A DNA stretch of 64,000 nucleotides from G963663775 sp963664255 (GTDB lineage Bacteria > Bacillota > Clostridia > Oscillospirales > Butyricicoccaceae): positions 1,612,001-1,676,000 of the forward strand of contig OY760938.1 of assembly GCA_963664255.1 (NCBI GenBank). Reading direction: 5' to 3'. Position 1 is the first letter of the stretch; each line of letters opens with the position of its first letter. The notes under the pieces were generated by a model. That model was given only the letters and a program-made list of their open reading frames with translations. It was not told the DNA's origin and ran no database searches. Positions 16,911 through 25,207 of the stretch are shown piece by piece. Both the position numbers and the translations under genes were made by a program.

Positions 16911-17252
16911 ATGGCAGGAAACCGTAAGCTCGGCAGACCGACCGACCATAGAATGGCGATGCTGCGCGCGATGGTAACCTTTTTGCTGGAAAATGGCAAA
17001 ATTGAAACTACTGTAGCACGTGCAAAGGAAGTTGGTCCTCTTGCTGAAAAGATGATTACGCTGGGTAAGAAAAATACACTGGCTTCTCGTCGTCAGGCAT
17101 TGGGCTTCATTACCAAGGAAGCAGTGGTTGCAAAGCTGTTTTCCGAAATCGCACCGAAATATGACCAGAGAAATGGTGGCTATACTAGAATTATCAAGAC
17201 CGGTCCGCGCAGAGGCGACTCTGCAGAGATGGCAGTTATTGAATTGGTATAA
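16911..17252 (+). CDS. rplQ: 50S ribosomal protein L17
   Basis: The 113-residue product begins MAGNRKLGRPTDHRMAMLRA, the L17 signature, and is the last gene of the super-operon. The start is set by AGGAGGGA at 16896-16903. A terminator follows the stop within 15 bases. Confidence 0.98.
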   Translation: MAGNRKLGRPTDHRMAMLRAMVTFLLENGKIETTVARAKEVGPLAEKMITLGKKNTLASRRQALGFITKEAVVAKLFSEIAPKYDQRNGGYTRIIKTGPRRGDSAEMAVIELV

Positions 17253-17262
17253 TCTGCACAAA

Positions 17263-17295
17263 AAAACCGTATGGAATTTTCCATACGGTTTTTTT
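17263..17295 (+). terminator. Intrinsic terminator of the S10-spc-alpha operon
   Basis: CCGTATGG (17267-17274) and CCATACGG (17281-17288) form a perfect 8-bp stem that extends into A/T pairs, with a 6-base loop and seven T residues (17289-17295). It directly follows rplQ. The A-run on the 5' side means it may work in both directions. Confidence 0.92.
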
Positions 17296-17658
17296 GTGTT
17301 TTACAGGCGCTTATTTATTTGCAACAGTAAAATAATATGCATAAAAGGGGAATTCTATTGACAGAGTATATCTGTAAGCGCATACTGAAAAGCTAGCGTT
17401 CTGCATGAAAATGAACAGTCGAAGAGGTTTGGTGTTATCGAAAAAAACAATAACAAAGTGTGTTATTTGACAAAAGTGAAAAAATGTTATAAAATAGATT
17501 TATCGATCGATGAAATGGTTTAAATTATGCATAATTTAATGGAATACTAAATATATTGATATAATATACATTTAGTATTATAAAAAATACTTGGAAAAAT
17601 GATAAAAAATAACGCTTTAATCACTATTAAAGTTAAAAAAGAAAGGGTGCAAAGTAAA
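17296..17658 (+). promoter_or_regulatory. AT-rich upstream region of the betaine transporter with two promoter candidates
   Basis: Two sigma-A-like promoters are seen. P1 is TTGACA (17358-17363), 17 bases, CATACT (17381-17386). P2 is TTGACA (17467-17472), 17 bases, TAAAAT (17490-17495). The region from 17500 to 17600 is very A/T-rich and contains no gene. I looked for and did not see the conserved blocks of the c-di-AMP (ydaO) riboswitch, which elsewhere controls osmolyte transport. Confidence 0.6.
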
Positions 17659-18678
17659 TTGTTGCGAAAAAAGTTGTTTAAAATGATAGCAGGTATTACC
17701 AGTGTCTTGCTGTTAACCTCCTGTGCAAACGGAACGAATACGGATACCACAGCGGTGAATAAAGCTTCTGCGACCGTTACGTTTGGAGATGCAGGTTGGG
17801 ACAGTATGCGGTTTCATAATGCAGTCGCCATGCTGATTGGCAAAGCAGCCTATCAAATCGACGGAGAAGAAGTATCTGGTTCAACGGCGGTTACATATAG
17901 CGCGCTAAAGACTGGCGATATTCAAGTGTACATGGAAACTTGGACAGATGGGCTGCCAACCTATCAGGATGACCTAGCAGAAGGCGGCATTCAAGAGCTT
18001 TCTACCAACTATGATGACAATGCACAGGGCTTCTATGTGCCGCGCTATGTGATAGAAGGCGATGCAGAGCGCGGGATTGCGCCGACAGCACCGAATTTGA
18101 AAACCGTAGCCGACCTTGCAAATTACAGTGATGTGTTCAAAGACCCAGATGACCCATCTAAGGGAAGGCTATATGGTGCCATTTCTAGCTGGGAAGTCGG
18201 CAATATCACGAGCAAAAAGTATACATACTATGGGTTAGATGCGTCTTATAACTATATCGACCCAGGCTCTGATTCGGCATTGGCGGCGGCAATCTCTTCT
18301 GCATATGAAAAGGGAGAACCAATCGTTGCATATTATTGGGAACCAACTTGGCTGACAGGTAAATATGATTTGGTGCTGCTGCAGGATGCGCCATACGATG
18401 AAGAGCAGTATGCCTTGGGTGCGTGCGCATTTCCGTCGATGAACGTTACCGTTTGTGTGAATGCGGAGTTTGCCAAGGAAGCACCGGGGTATTGCGAATT
18501 TTTAAGCAAATATCAGACATCAAGCCAGCTTACCTCGGAAGCGCTGTCCTATTTGCAGGATAATGGCGCATCGTATGAAGACACTGCAAAGTGGTTTTTG
18601 TCCCAGCATGATGAATTGCTGACACAATGGCTGCCAGAGGATAAAGCAGAGCTGGTTCGAGCAGCTGTACAGGCATAA
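17659..18678 (+). CDS. Glycine betaine/proline ABC transporter substrate-binding lipoprotein
   Basis: From the TTG at 17659 the product is 339 residues with a lipoprotein signal ending in the lipobox LTSC (Cys22), so it would be anchored outside the membrane. The mature part starts with VTFGDAGWDSMRFHNAVAML, a ProX/OpuAC-type beginning, and is rich in Trp and Tyr, as expected for cation-pi recognition of quaternary ammonium compounds. Alternative in-frame starts exist at 17599 (ATG) and 17647 (GTG). The purine run AAAGAAAGGG at 17638-17647 favours a start near 17659. It is the first of three genes with permease and ATPase. Exact substrate (betaine, carnitine, choline) cannot be read from sequence. 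Confidence 0.85.
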   Translation: MLRKKLFKMIAGITSVLLLTSCANGTNTDTTAVNKASATVTFGDAGWDSMRFHNAVAMLIGKAAYQIDGEEVSGSTAVTYSALKTGDIQVYMETWTDGLPTYQDDLAEGGIQELSTNYDDNAQGFYVPRYVIEGDAERGIAPTAPNLKTVADLANYSDVFKDPDDPSKGRLYGAISSWEVGNITSKKYTYYGLDASYNYIDPGSDSALAAAISSAYEKGEPIVAYYWEPTWLTGKYDLVLLQDAPYDEEQYALGACAFPSMNVTVCVNAEFAKEAPGYCEFLSKYQTSSQLTSEALSYLQDNGASYEDTAKWFLSQHDELLTQWLPEDKAELVRAAVQA

Positions 18679-18692
18679 GTAGGAGAGATAAA

Positions 18693-19559
18693 ATGCCAGA
18701 TTGGATTTTAACATTTCCCAAAGAGGTTCAAATTGATATTAAGACCCCGATAGATGATACCATCCAGTATATGGTTGTACATTGGGAGCCGTTTTTTGAC
18801 GGGCTTCGAGGCGTGCTGAGTGGATTGCTGCATGGAATCGGAAAATTTGTGGATGCCATTCCGTGGTGGCTGCTGATTCTCTTGGTGTTTGTTGCGACAT
18901 ATCGTCTATCACGCAAACTTTCCAAATCAGTGGTCTATGCGCTGCTATTGTTTTTCATTGGTGCGATGGGATATTGGTCGCTGATGAATCAAACATTGAC
19001 CACAGTGTTAGCATCTGTCATTATTTCACTGCTTTTGGGGTTGCCACTGGGCATTTTGGCATCTGCCAATGCCAAAACAGAAACCTTCCTGCGACCGATT
19101 TTGGACACGATGCAGACCATGCCGTCCTTTGTGTATTTGATTCCAGCGGTGATGCTGTTGGGCATCGGTAATGTGCCTGCCATCATCGCCACCACAATTT
19201 ATGCGTTGCCGCCCGTCATTCGTTTGACAAGCCATGGCATTCGGCAGGTAGATAAGGAAGTGGTAGAGGCGGCGCACGCATTTGGCTCTACATGGATGCA
19301 GACCTTGGTAAAGGTGCAGATTCCACAAGCCTTGCCGACAATTATGACAGGCGTCAACCAAACCATTATGATGGCAATTTCCATGGTCGTCACCTGCTCT
19401 ATGATTGGTGCAGCAGGCTTGGGGTCGGAAGTCATCACTGGCATCAACCGCTTGGAAAGTGGCAGAGGATTTTCAGCAGGGATTGCGATTGTCATCATTG
19501 CCATTATTATGGATAGATTGACGCAAGGAATCTTTCGGAAGGATGGGAATCATTCATGA
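18693..19559 (+). CDS. Glycine betaine/proline ABC transporter permease (ProW/OpuAB-like)
   Basis: The 288-residue protein has a soluble N-terminal stretch, then about six membrane segments beginning with WWLLILLVFVATYRL. The permease coupling loop appears as EAAHAFGSTWMQTLVKVQIP, the EAA motif that docks on the ATPase. It begins 14 bases after the binding protein and its stop overlaps the ATPase start, indicating one operon. Confidence 0.92.
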   Translation: MPDWILTFPKEVQIDIKTPIDDTIQYMVVHWEPFFDGLRGVLSGLLHGIGKFVDAIPWWLLILLVFVATYRLSRKLSKSVVYALLLFFIGAMGYWSLMNQTLTTVLASVIISLLLGLPLGILASANAKTETFLRPILDTMQTMPSFVYLIPAVMLLGIGNVPAIIATTIYALPPVIRLTSHGIRQVDKEVVEAAHAFGSTWMQTLVKVQIPQALPTIMTGVNQTIMMAISMVVTCSMIGAAGLGSEVITGINRLESGRGFSAGIAIVIIAIIMDRLTQGIFRKDGNHS

Positions 19560-20752
19560 TATATGACAATCAGCAGGGAAATGATGTGGTTCTGCGAGTG
19601 GAAAATTTATATAAGTTATATGGCAACAACAAAGCCGCGGCACACAAACTGTTGGACAATGATGCAAGCAAAGAACAGATTTTGAAAAAAACAGGCGTCA
19701 CAGTGGCAATCAATGATGTTTCTTTTGAAGTGAAGCGTGGAGAAATTTTTGTGCTCATTGGGCTTTCCGGTTCCGGAAAATCCACCGTTGTGCGTTGTTT
19801 GAATCGCTTGAATAAGCCCAGTGAAGGCAAGATTTACTTTGAAGGGAAAAATATTAAGGATTTTAACAAGCATGAAATTCGAGAATATCGGCGCAAAAAC
19901 ATTTCCATGGTTTTTCAAAGTTTTGGATTAATGTCGCACCGTGACGTGTTGGGCAATGTTGCGTATGGTTTGGAAGTGCGTGGGATGAGCCGACAGGAGC
20001 GGGAGGCACGTGCCATGGAGATGCTTCAGATGGTCGGGCTGAATGGATGGGAACACGAAAGCATTTTGAGTCTGAGCGGTGGGATGCGGCAGCGTGTGGG
20101 CATTGCACGGGCGCTGGCGAATGACCCAGATGTTTTGCTGATGGATGAACCATTTTCAGCATTGGACCCCTTGGTGCGGCGGGATATGCAGTTTGAATTG
20201 CTCTCTATCCAAGAAAAACTCAATAAAACCGTGATATTTATCACCCATGACATCAATGAGGCATTCAAACTCGGTAATACCGTGGCGATTATGAAGGATG
20301 GAAGAATCATTCAAATTGATACACCCGAGGGCATGGCGTCCAATCCGGCAGACGAATATGTGGAAAACTTCATCAACAGTGCGGATAAAGCACAAATTTA
20401 TTCGGCAATGCACATTATGCAGCGACCAAGCTGCTTGATTCGCTCACGTGATGGTGCGCATAATGCGCTCAAGCAGATGCGCAGCCAAGGCGTATCCAGT
20501 GCTTATGTTGTGGGCGATAAAATGGAACTGGTCGGCATTTTAACCTTGGAGCAGGCATTGAAAATCAAAGCTGGGGAAATCTCATTTGCAGATGCAATCA
20601 ACCGCGATTTGCAGACCACAACAGCAGATACATCCATCTCGGATTTGCTGCCAGTCGCAGCAGTGGCGCAATATCCGATTGCGGTAGTGGATGGTGAAAA
20701 CCACTTGGAAGGCATTGTAACCAAGGCGGCGGTGTTGGCATCGCTGGCATAA
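19556..20752 (+). CDS. Glycine betaine/proline ABC transporter ATPase with tandem CBS domains (ProV/OpuAA-like)
   Basis: The 398-residue ATPase has Walker A GLSGSGKST near residues 68-76, the Q-loop VFQSFGLMSH, signature LSGGMRQR, Walker B VLLMDEPFSALDP and the switch His in FITHDI. From about residue 280 two CBS repeats follow, which in OpuA-type transporters sense ionic strength or c-di-AMP. Start ATGA overlaps the permease stop. The N-terminal stretch before Walker A is long, as in other ProV proteins. The last gene of the operon, followed by a terminator. Confidence 0.93.
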   Translation: MIYDNQQGNDVVLRVENLYKLYGNNKAAAHKLLDNDASKEQILKKTGVTVAINDVSFEVKRGEIFVLIGLSGSGKSTVVRCLNRLNKPSEGKIYFEGKNIKDFNKHEIREYRRKNISMVFQSFGLMSHRDVLGNVAYGLEVRGMSRQEREARAMEMLQMVGLNGWEHESILSLSGGMRQRVGIARALANDPDVLLMDEPFSALDPLVRRDMQFELLSIQEKLNKTVIFITHDINEAFKLGNTVAIMKDGRIIQIDTPEGMASNPADEYVENFINSADKAQIYSAMHIMQRPSCLIRSRDGAHNALKQMRSQGVSSAYVVGDKMELVGILTLEQALKIKAGEISFADAINRDLQTTTADTSISDLLPVAAVAQYPIAVVDGENHLEGIVTKAAVLASLA

Positions 20753-20785
20753 TCACAAAGAAAATCTATCCGCAAATGTGAGAAA

Positions 20786-20820
20786 GAGCACCCAAAAGGA
20801 TGATTTGGGTGCTCTTTTTT
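20786..20820 (+). terminator. Intrinsic terminator of the betaine transporter operon
   Basis: GAGCACCCAAA (20786-20796) pairs perfectly with TTTGGGTGCTC (20804-20814) around a 7-base loop, followed by six T residues. Confidence 0.92.
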
Positions 20821-20950
20821 GTGCATTCATGTGCACTGGACGAAAAAACAAAGCACAAAAAACCATTATTACACCGTGGTTGGTATAGTTTTCGTAAAAA
20901 AAGGAAACATTAGCTTGTGATAGCAGAGCGGTGTAAGGAGGAACGTTGCA

Positions 20951-22414
20951 ATGGCGATGAAAACCGGAAATGAATATGTGGAAAGTCTACGAAAATTGCA
21001 TCTGAATGTATATCTCTTTGGTGAAAAGCTGGAATCGCCCGTGGATCATCCAATCATTATCCCCTCGATGAATGCAGTGGCATTCACCTATGATTTGGCA
21101 CTTGACCCAATGCATGAGGAGTTGATGACAGCTATCTCCCATCTTTCAGGCGAGAAAATCAATCGGTACAATCATATTTCGCAAAATACGGATGATTTGG
21201 TGCGTAAGGTGAAGCGACAGCGGCTGTTGGGACAAAAGACCGCCAGTTGTTGGCAGAGATGTGTGGGGCACGATGCAATGAATGCGGTGTACAGCACGAC
21301 CTATGAAATCGACCAGAAGCATCAAACGCAGTATTTCGATAATTTCTTAAAATTTTTGCGGTATGTGCAGGCGGAGGATTTGGTCGTAGATGGTGCGATG
21401 ACCGATGTAAAGGGTGACCGCAGTCTGCCGCCCAGCAAGCAGGTCGATGCGGATATGTATCTGCACGTGATTGAAAGACGCGAAGATGGCATTGTGGTCA
21501 ACGGATGCAAGGCGCACCAGACAGGCATTGTCAATTCGCATGAAGTGTTGTGTATGCCGACCATCGCTATGAAGCCAGAGGACAAAGAGTATGCGATTTC
21601 GTTTGCAATTCCGACCGATACGGAGGGCATTACCGTCATTTATGGCAGACAATCCTGTGATACCAGAAAGCTGGAGGATTCTGAAATCGATGTCGGCAAC
21701 AGTCAATTTGGCGGGCACGAAGGGATGGTGGTGTTTGACCATGTGTTTGTGCCCAAAGAACGCATTTTTTTGAATGGTGAAACCGACTTTGTTGGTATGC
21801 TTGTGGAGCGATTTGGGGGACATCATCGCCCAAGCTATGCCTGCAAGTGCGGCGTAGGAGATGTGCTCATCGGTGCGGCGGCATTGGCGGCGGATTATGC
21901 AGGGACACATAAGGCATCCCACATCAAGGACAAGCTGGTGGAAATGACGCATCTGAACGAAACCATTTACTCTTCTGCACTTGCTTGCTCCTATGAAGGG
22001 ACGAAAACGGCATCTGGTGCATATTTAATAGATTTTATGATGGCGAACGTGTGCAAGCAAAACGTGACCCGTTTCCCTTATGAAATGGGGCGTTTGGCAG
22101 AGGACATTGCAGGCGGTGTGATGGTATCACAGCCGTCAGAGCAAGATTTCCGCAACCCTGTGGTGGGAAAATATATTGAGAAATATTTTCGGGGCGTAGC
22201 GTCTGTGCCCACGGAAAATCGCTTGCGTGTGCTGCGGCTGCTTGAAAACCTGACATTGGGAACTGGTGCAGTGGGATACCGTACAGAATCGCTGCACGGA
22301 GCAGGTTCTCCACAGGCACAGCGCATCATGATTGGGCGATTGGGAAATTTTGACCAAAAGAAGAAGCTTGCAAAAGCAATCGCCAAAATTCCAGAGGACG
22401 ACACACAAGACTAA
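20951..22414 (+). CDS. 4-hydroxybutyryl-CoA dehydratase/vinylacetyl-CoA isomerase-like flavoenzyme
   Basis: The 487-residue protein belongs to the 4-hydroxyphenylacetate 3-hydroxylase/AbfD superfamily. In AbfD a [4Fe-4S] cluster is held by Cys99, Cys103, His292 and Cys299. Here CWQRC places Cys at 100 and 104, and HHRPSYACKCGVGDVLIG places His at 291/292 and Cys at 298/300. All cluster ligands are therefore available, arguing for the oxygen-sensitive dehydratase rather than a monooxygenase. AbfD dehydrates 4-hydroxybutyryl-CoA to crotonyl-CoA in GABA/succinate-to-butyrate fermentation. None of the partner genes (CoA transferase, 4-hydroxybutyrate dehydrogenase) is in this window, so substrate is inferred. 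AAGGAGG precedes the ATG; an extended -10 (TGG-TATAGT, 20881-20889) is a weak promoter candidate. Confidence 0.82.
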   Translation: MAMKTGNEYVESLRKLHLNVYLFGEKLESPVDHPIIIPSMNAVAFTYDLALDPMHEELMTAISHLSGEKINRYNHISQNTDDLVRKVKRQRLLGQKTASCWQRCVGHDAMNAVYSTTYEIDQKHQTQYFDNFLKFLRYVQAEDLVVDGAMTDVKGDRSLPPSKQVDADMYLHVIERREDGIVVNGCKAHQTGIVNSHEVLCMPTIAMKPEDKEYAISFAIPTDTEGITVIYGRQSCDTRKLEDSEIDVGNSQFGGHEGMVVFDHVFVPKERIFLNGETDFVGMLVERFGGHHRPSYACKCGVGDVLIGAAALAADYAGTHKASHIKDKLVEMTHLNETIYSSALACSYEGTKTASGAYLIDFMMANVCKQNVTRFPYEMGRLAEDIAGGVMVSQPSEQDFRNPVVGKYIEKYFRGVASVPTENRLRVLRLLENLTLGTGAVGYRTESLHGAGSPQAQRIMIGRLGNFDQKKKLAKAIAKIPEDDTQD

Positions 22415-22429
22415 AGCAGACCTTGACGC

Positions 22430-22457
22430 AAAAAACCCCCGACATACAGGTCGGGGG
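22430..22457 (-). terminator. Intrinsic terminator of the chemoreceptor gene (minus strand)
   Basis: CCCCCGAC (22436-22443) and GTCGGGGG (22450-22457) form an 8-bp GC-rich stem with 6-base loop. Read on the minus strand, it is followed by six T residues (plus-strand A at 22430-22435). On the plus strand the following T-run is weaker, but it may also stop transcription from the dehydratase-like gene. Confidence 0.88.
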
Positions 22458-22474
22458 ATGCATTTTATCGGATG

Positions 22475-24568
22475 TCAGCGGATGCGGAAGTTTTCAACAT
22501 CGCTCAGCAGCTGCCGTGCGTGCGCTGCCATTTCTTCACTGGATGCAGCACCTTGCTGTGAGGTTGCAGAGGTTTCCTGCACCACATTTGCAATTTGGCT
22601 GACGTTTTCAGAGGCCAACTGCATTTGTTCAACCTGCTTGCGAGAAGCTTCCGAGATGGAATGGATGACGGCATCAATGCTTTGCGCATCAGCATCGACC
22701 TCGGACAAAATGGCAGCAGCGTTGCCGGCCAGTTCAAAGCCTTTTTGGATTGCCTCCTGTGAGCTGCCAATCAGTGCTGCGGTCTTTTTCGCCGCTTCAG
22801 CACTTTGCCCTGCCAGATTACGCACCTCATCTGCAACTACGGCAAATCCGCGGCCAGCTTGTCCCGCACGTGCGGCTTCAATGGCGGCATTGAGTGCCAA
22901 CAGGTTGGTTTGCATGGAAATGTTGTCTACCAGCTGAATAATATTGGAAATCTGCGCGGAGGTGGATTCGATTTCCTGCATGGATTGCAGCATGGCACTC
23001 ATTTGCGCATTGCTGTTGTTCACCGCTTGAATCACAGCATCGATGCGATTGGCGGCATCCTCCACCTGCTTGGCGTTTTCTTGTGCTTCTGAAGACACCT
23101 GCTCAAAATTTCCTGCCATGGTTTCCAGTGTATTCGCTTGCTCGGTTGCGCCCTGTGCCAAAGATTGTGACATGGAGGAAATCTGGTCTGATTCCTGTGC
23201 AACACTTTCCGCAGATTCCCGAATCGAAGCAAAAACCTCGTTGAGGGAATCGATGATACGAACGAGGGCGGTTTTAATAGGTGCAAAATCACCAATATAT
23301 TCCGTGTCTGTGCTAACCTGCAAGTTTCCGGTAGATATTTCTCCCAACAGAGAGGAGATGTCATTCACATATTCATGGATTTTGGCAGCTGTGCGATTGA
23401 AGGCATCCGAAACCAAGCCCAATTCGTTTTCAGACTGCACAGCGGCAGTAGAATGCAGATTGCCCTGCTCCATATCGCTTGCCAGACATACAATCTGCTG
23501 TAAGGGACGCAACTGGCGGGAAATCATCACTTTCATCGCAAGAATCAAAATAGCGAACACGATAAGCAGCAACAATGTGGTCAAAACAACCGTATTTACC
23601 ACGGTTTGCAGTGCTTCGGAGCGGTCAGCTACAAAGGCACACACCCATGGGGCAGACACACCAGAGATATGCACCGGCACGTAGGCACTGAACGCGGTTT
23701 TTCCGCTGACATAGCTAGGTTCTTGACCAAAAAACGAAGCATCCTTCTGGATTTGGCTGAAAACGGCATCTTTTTGAGAGCCTTCATATGCGGTGCTGAG
23801 CATTGTGAGGTCATCTGGGTTTTGTTCACCTGCGCGTGCCAACATCATATAGGCAGAATTTTCATTGAGCACATAGGTATAGGCGGAGGCATAGCCACTG
23901 GTTTCATAAGGAAGCTGCAAAAGTGCATCGACTTCAAAGTCACAGTTTGCAACGCCCAAAAACTTGCCCTGTGCATCCAGAATGGGGGTGCTGATGGTCA
24001 CCAGATAGACGATTTCGCCGTTGCCCAATTCCCATTCATAGGGGGATGTAATATGTGTGGCGTGGTCGGCTTTGGCGGGCGCATAGTAGTCTGCGGTGTT
24101 GTAATCGGCGTAATCCTCATATTCGTCCATTGCGGTTCCGCTGCCATCGCGATAAAGATAATAGGATTTTCCGGCAGGGGTATTCGGCAAGATGGTATTC
24201 GGCTCCAAAGCAATATAGGCACCGAACACAAGCTCGTCCGACATGGCATTGTTTAGAAAAGCCGTTAGCAGAGGAACGGTCTGTTCGGGAGGAGAGCCTT
24301 GCATAGTTGCAACATTGTCCCCCAGATGGTGTGCAGTCAATGCCATGCGGTCAAGCTCCATCTCTGTAATGGTTGCATTGGTTTCCGCAATGTAGTGAAA
24401 TGTTTTCTCAATCTGTCGCTGCATGACAGAGGTCAACAGCATTTGAAAAGTCAAGCAAAGTATGATGAGAAAGACAATAATCATAATCCCAAGACGCAGG
24501 GGAATATTCACTGCCATACGATGGGTGGGCTTGATGCCTGTTGGCTTTACGGTAGCTTTACTTTTCAT
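22475..24568 (-). CDS. Methyl-accepting chemotaxis protein, Cache-type sensor
   Basis: From the ATG at 24568 the protein has 697 residues. A first membrane segment (LGIMIIVFLIILCLTFQMLL) is followed by an extracellular double-Cache-like region of about 250 residues containing SPYEWELGNGEIVYLVTIST-type PAS-like strands, then a second membrane segment (LLLLIVFAILILAMKVMI), a HAMP domain and a long coiled-coil signalling domain. Its hairpin tip includes TNLLALNAAIEAARAGQAGR, GFAVVADEVRNLA. The start is chosen because GAAAGAAGGG lies just upstream; the further in-frame ATG at 24607 lacks such a site. The ligand is unknown, and no cheA/cheW genes occur in the window. Confidence 0.93.
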   Translation of the reverse strand: MKSKATVKPTGIKPTHRMAVNIPLRLGIMIIVFLIILCLTFQMLLTSVMQRQIEKTFHYIAETNATITEMELDRMALTAHHLGDNVATMQGSPPEQTVPLLTAFLNNAMSDELVFGAYIALEPNTILPNTPAGKSYYLYRDGSGTAMDEYEDYADYNTADYYAPAKADHATHITSPYEWELGNGEIVYLVTISTPILDAQGKFLGVANCDFEVDALLQLPYETSGYASAYTYVLNENSAYMMLARAGEQNPDDLTMLSTAYEGSQKDAVFSQIQKDASFFGQEPSYVSGKTAFSAYVPVHISGVSAPWVCAFVADRSEALQTVVNTVVLTTLLLLIVFAILILAMKVMISRQLRPLQQIVCLASDMEQGNLHSTAAVQSENELGLVSDAFNRTAAKIHEYVNDISSLLGEISTGNLQVSTDTEYIGDFAPIKTALVRIIDSLNEVFASIRESAESVAQESDQISSMSQSLAQGATEQANTLETMAGNFEQVSSEAQENAKQVEDAANRIDAVIQAVNNSNAQMSAMLQSMQEIESTSAQISNIIQLVDNISMQTNLLALNAAIEAARAGQAGRGFAVVADEVRNLAGQSAEAAKKTAALIGSSQEAIQKGFELAGNAAAILSEVDADAQSIDAVIHSISEASRKQVEQMQLASENVSQIANVVQETSATSQQGAASSEEMAAHARQLLSDVENFRIR

Positions 24569-24862
24569 AAGATTCCCTTCTTTCCGCGACCATATCGTGT
24601 TTTCCAAAAAAAATGAATATTATATGGTTATAATTTAAGTTTAGCATGGCATATGGAAGAATACAACAGCAAATGTCGAGCTTTGCATAAATTTTTCAAA
24701 CCATCATTTCGTAAAAAATGATGAATTACTGCAAAATATAAAGAGTGGGATAGGGGCTCGCGCACTAAGCGATGCGCATATCTCAGTCAAATCTGGTCGA
24801 AAAACGCGTATACAAGAGAAAACGGAAAATTTGTGCAAACTTGTTAAATTTATTGCACGATA
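24569..24862. other. Intergenic region between divergent chemoreceptor and rubredoxin genes
   Basis: This stretch of almost 300 bases has no credible gene. On the minus strand a -10-like TATAAT (plus 24619-24624) lies about 50 bases before the chemoreceptor start, without a good -35. A GCGC...GCGC inverted repeat lies near 24760-24778. I recognise no riboswitch here. Confidence 0.4.
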
Positions 24863-24891
24863 TTGCTTTCTATTGTCGAGTATGATAGTAT
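24863..24891 (+). promoter_or_regulatory. Promoter of rubredoxin-hcp
   Basis: TTGCTT (24863-24868), 17 bases, TAGTAT (24886-24891), with TGA directly before the -10. It is placed about 75 bases before the rubredoxin start. Confidence 0.55.
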
Positions 24892-24967
24892 GGTATGCAG
24901 AAAGAGAACCACCAAACATATCCAAGTTGCAGTATGCGCAACTGTTAAAAATGAAGGAGGAACTTTT

Positions 24968-25132
24968 ATGAAAACGTATAGCTGTGTGCCTTGTGGGTAT
25001 ATCTATGACCCTGCGCTAGGTGACCCGGATAATGGAATTGCACCGGGCACGGCATTTGAGGATTTGCCCGCTGGCTGGGAATGTCCCATTTGCGGTGCGG
25101 GAAAAGACGAGTTTGAGGCAGTAGAAGCGTAA
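24968..25132 (+). CDS. Rubredoxin
   Basis: The 54-residue protein has the two CxxCG knuckles CVPCGYIYDP and CPICGAGKDEF that bind a single iron. The central WECP and aromatic residues are as in clostridial rubredoxins. It is a cytoplasmic one-electron carrier in oxygen and peroxide detoxification. AAGGAGG lies at 24954-24960; an upstream in-frame ATG at 24863 is rejected. It sits 75 bases before hcp, which suggests it may supply electrons to that enzyme (inference). Confidence 0.97.
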   Translation: MKTYSCVPCGYIYDPALGDPDNGIAPGTAFEDLPAGWECPICGAGKDEFEAVEA

Positions 25133-25207
25133 ACAAGTGCATTCCAAAACCAGAAAAACGAAGGAGTAAGGATACAAGTTCTAATGGTTGAAAAGGAGTA
25201 AAACACG

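Noticed and set aside
17296..17658. c-di-AMP (ydaO) riboswitch upstream of the betaine transporter
   Set aside because: The region is A/T-rich, with none of the conserved ydaO blocks; only promoter-like sequences are seen.
22332..24306. Several plus-strand open frames across the chemoreceptor
   Set aside because: They are reverse-strand shadows of the Ala/Glu-rich coiled coil; no domain signature or ribosome binding site supports them.
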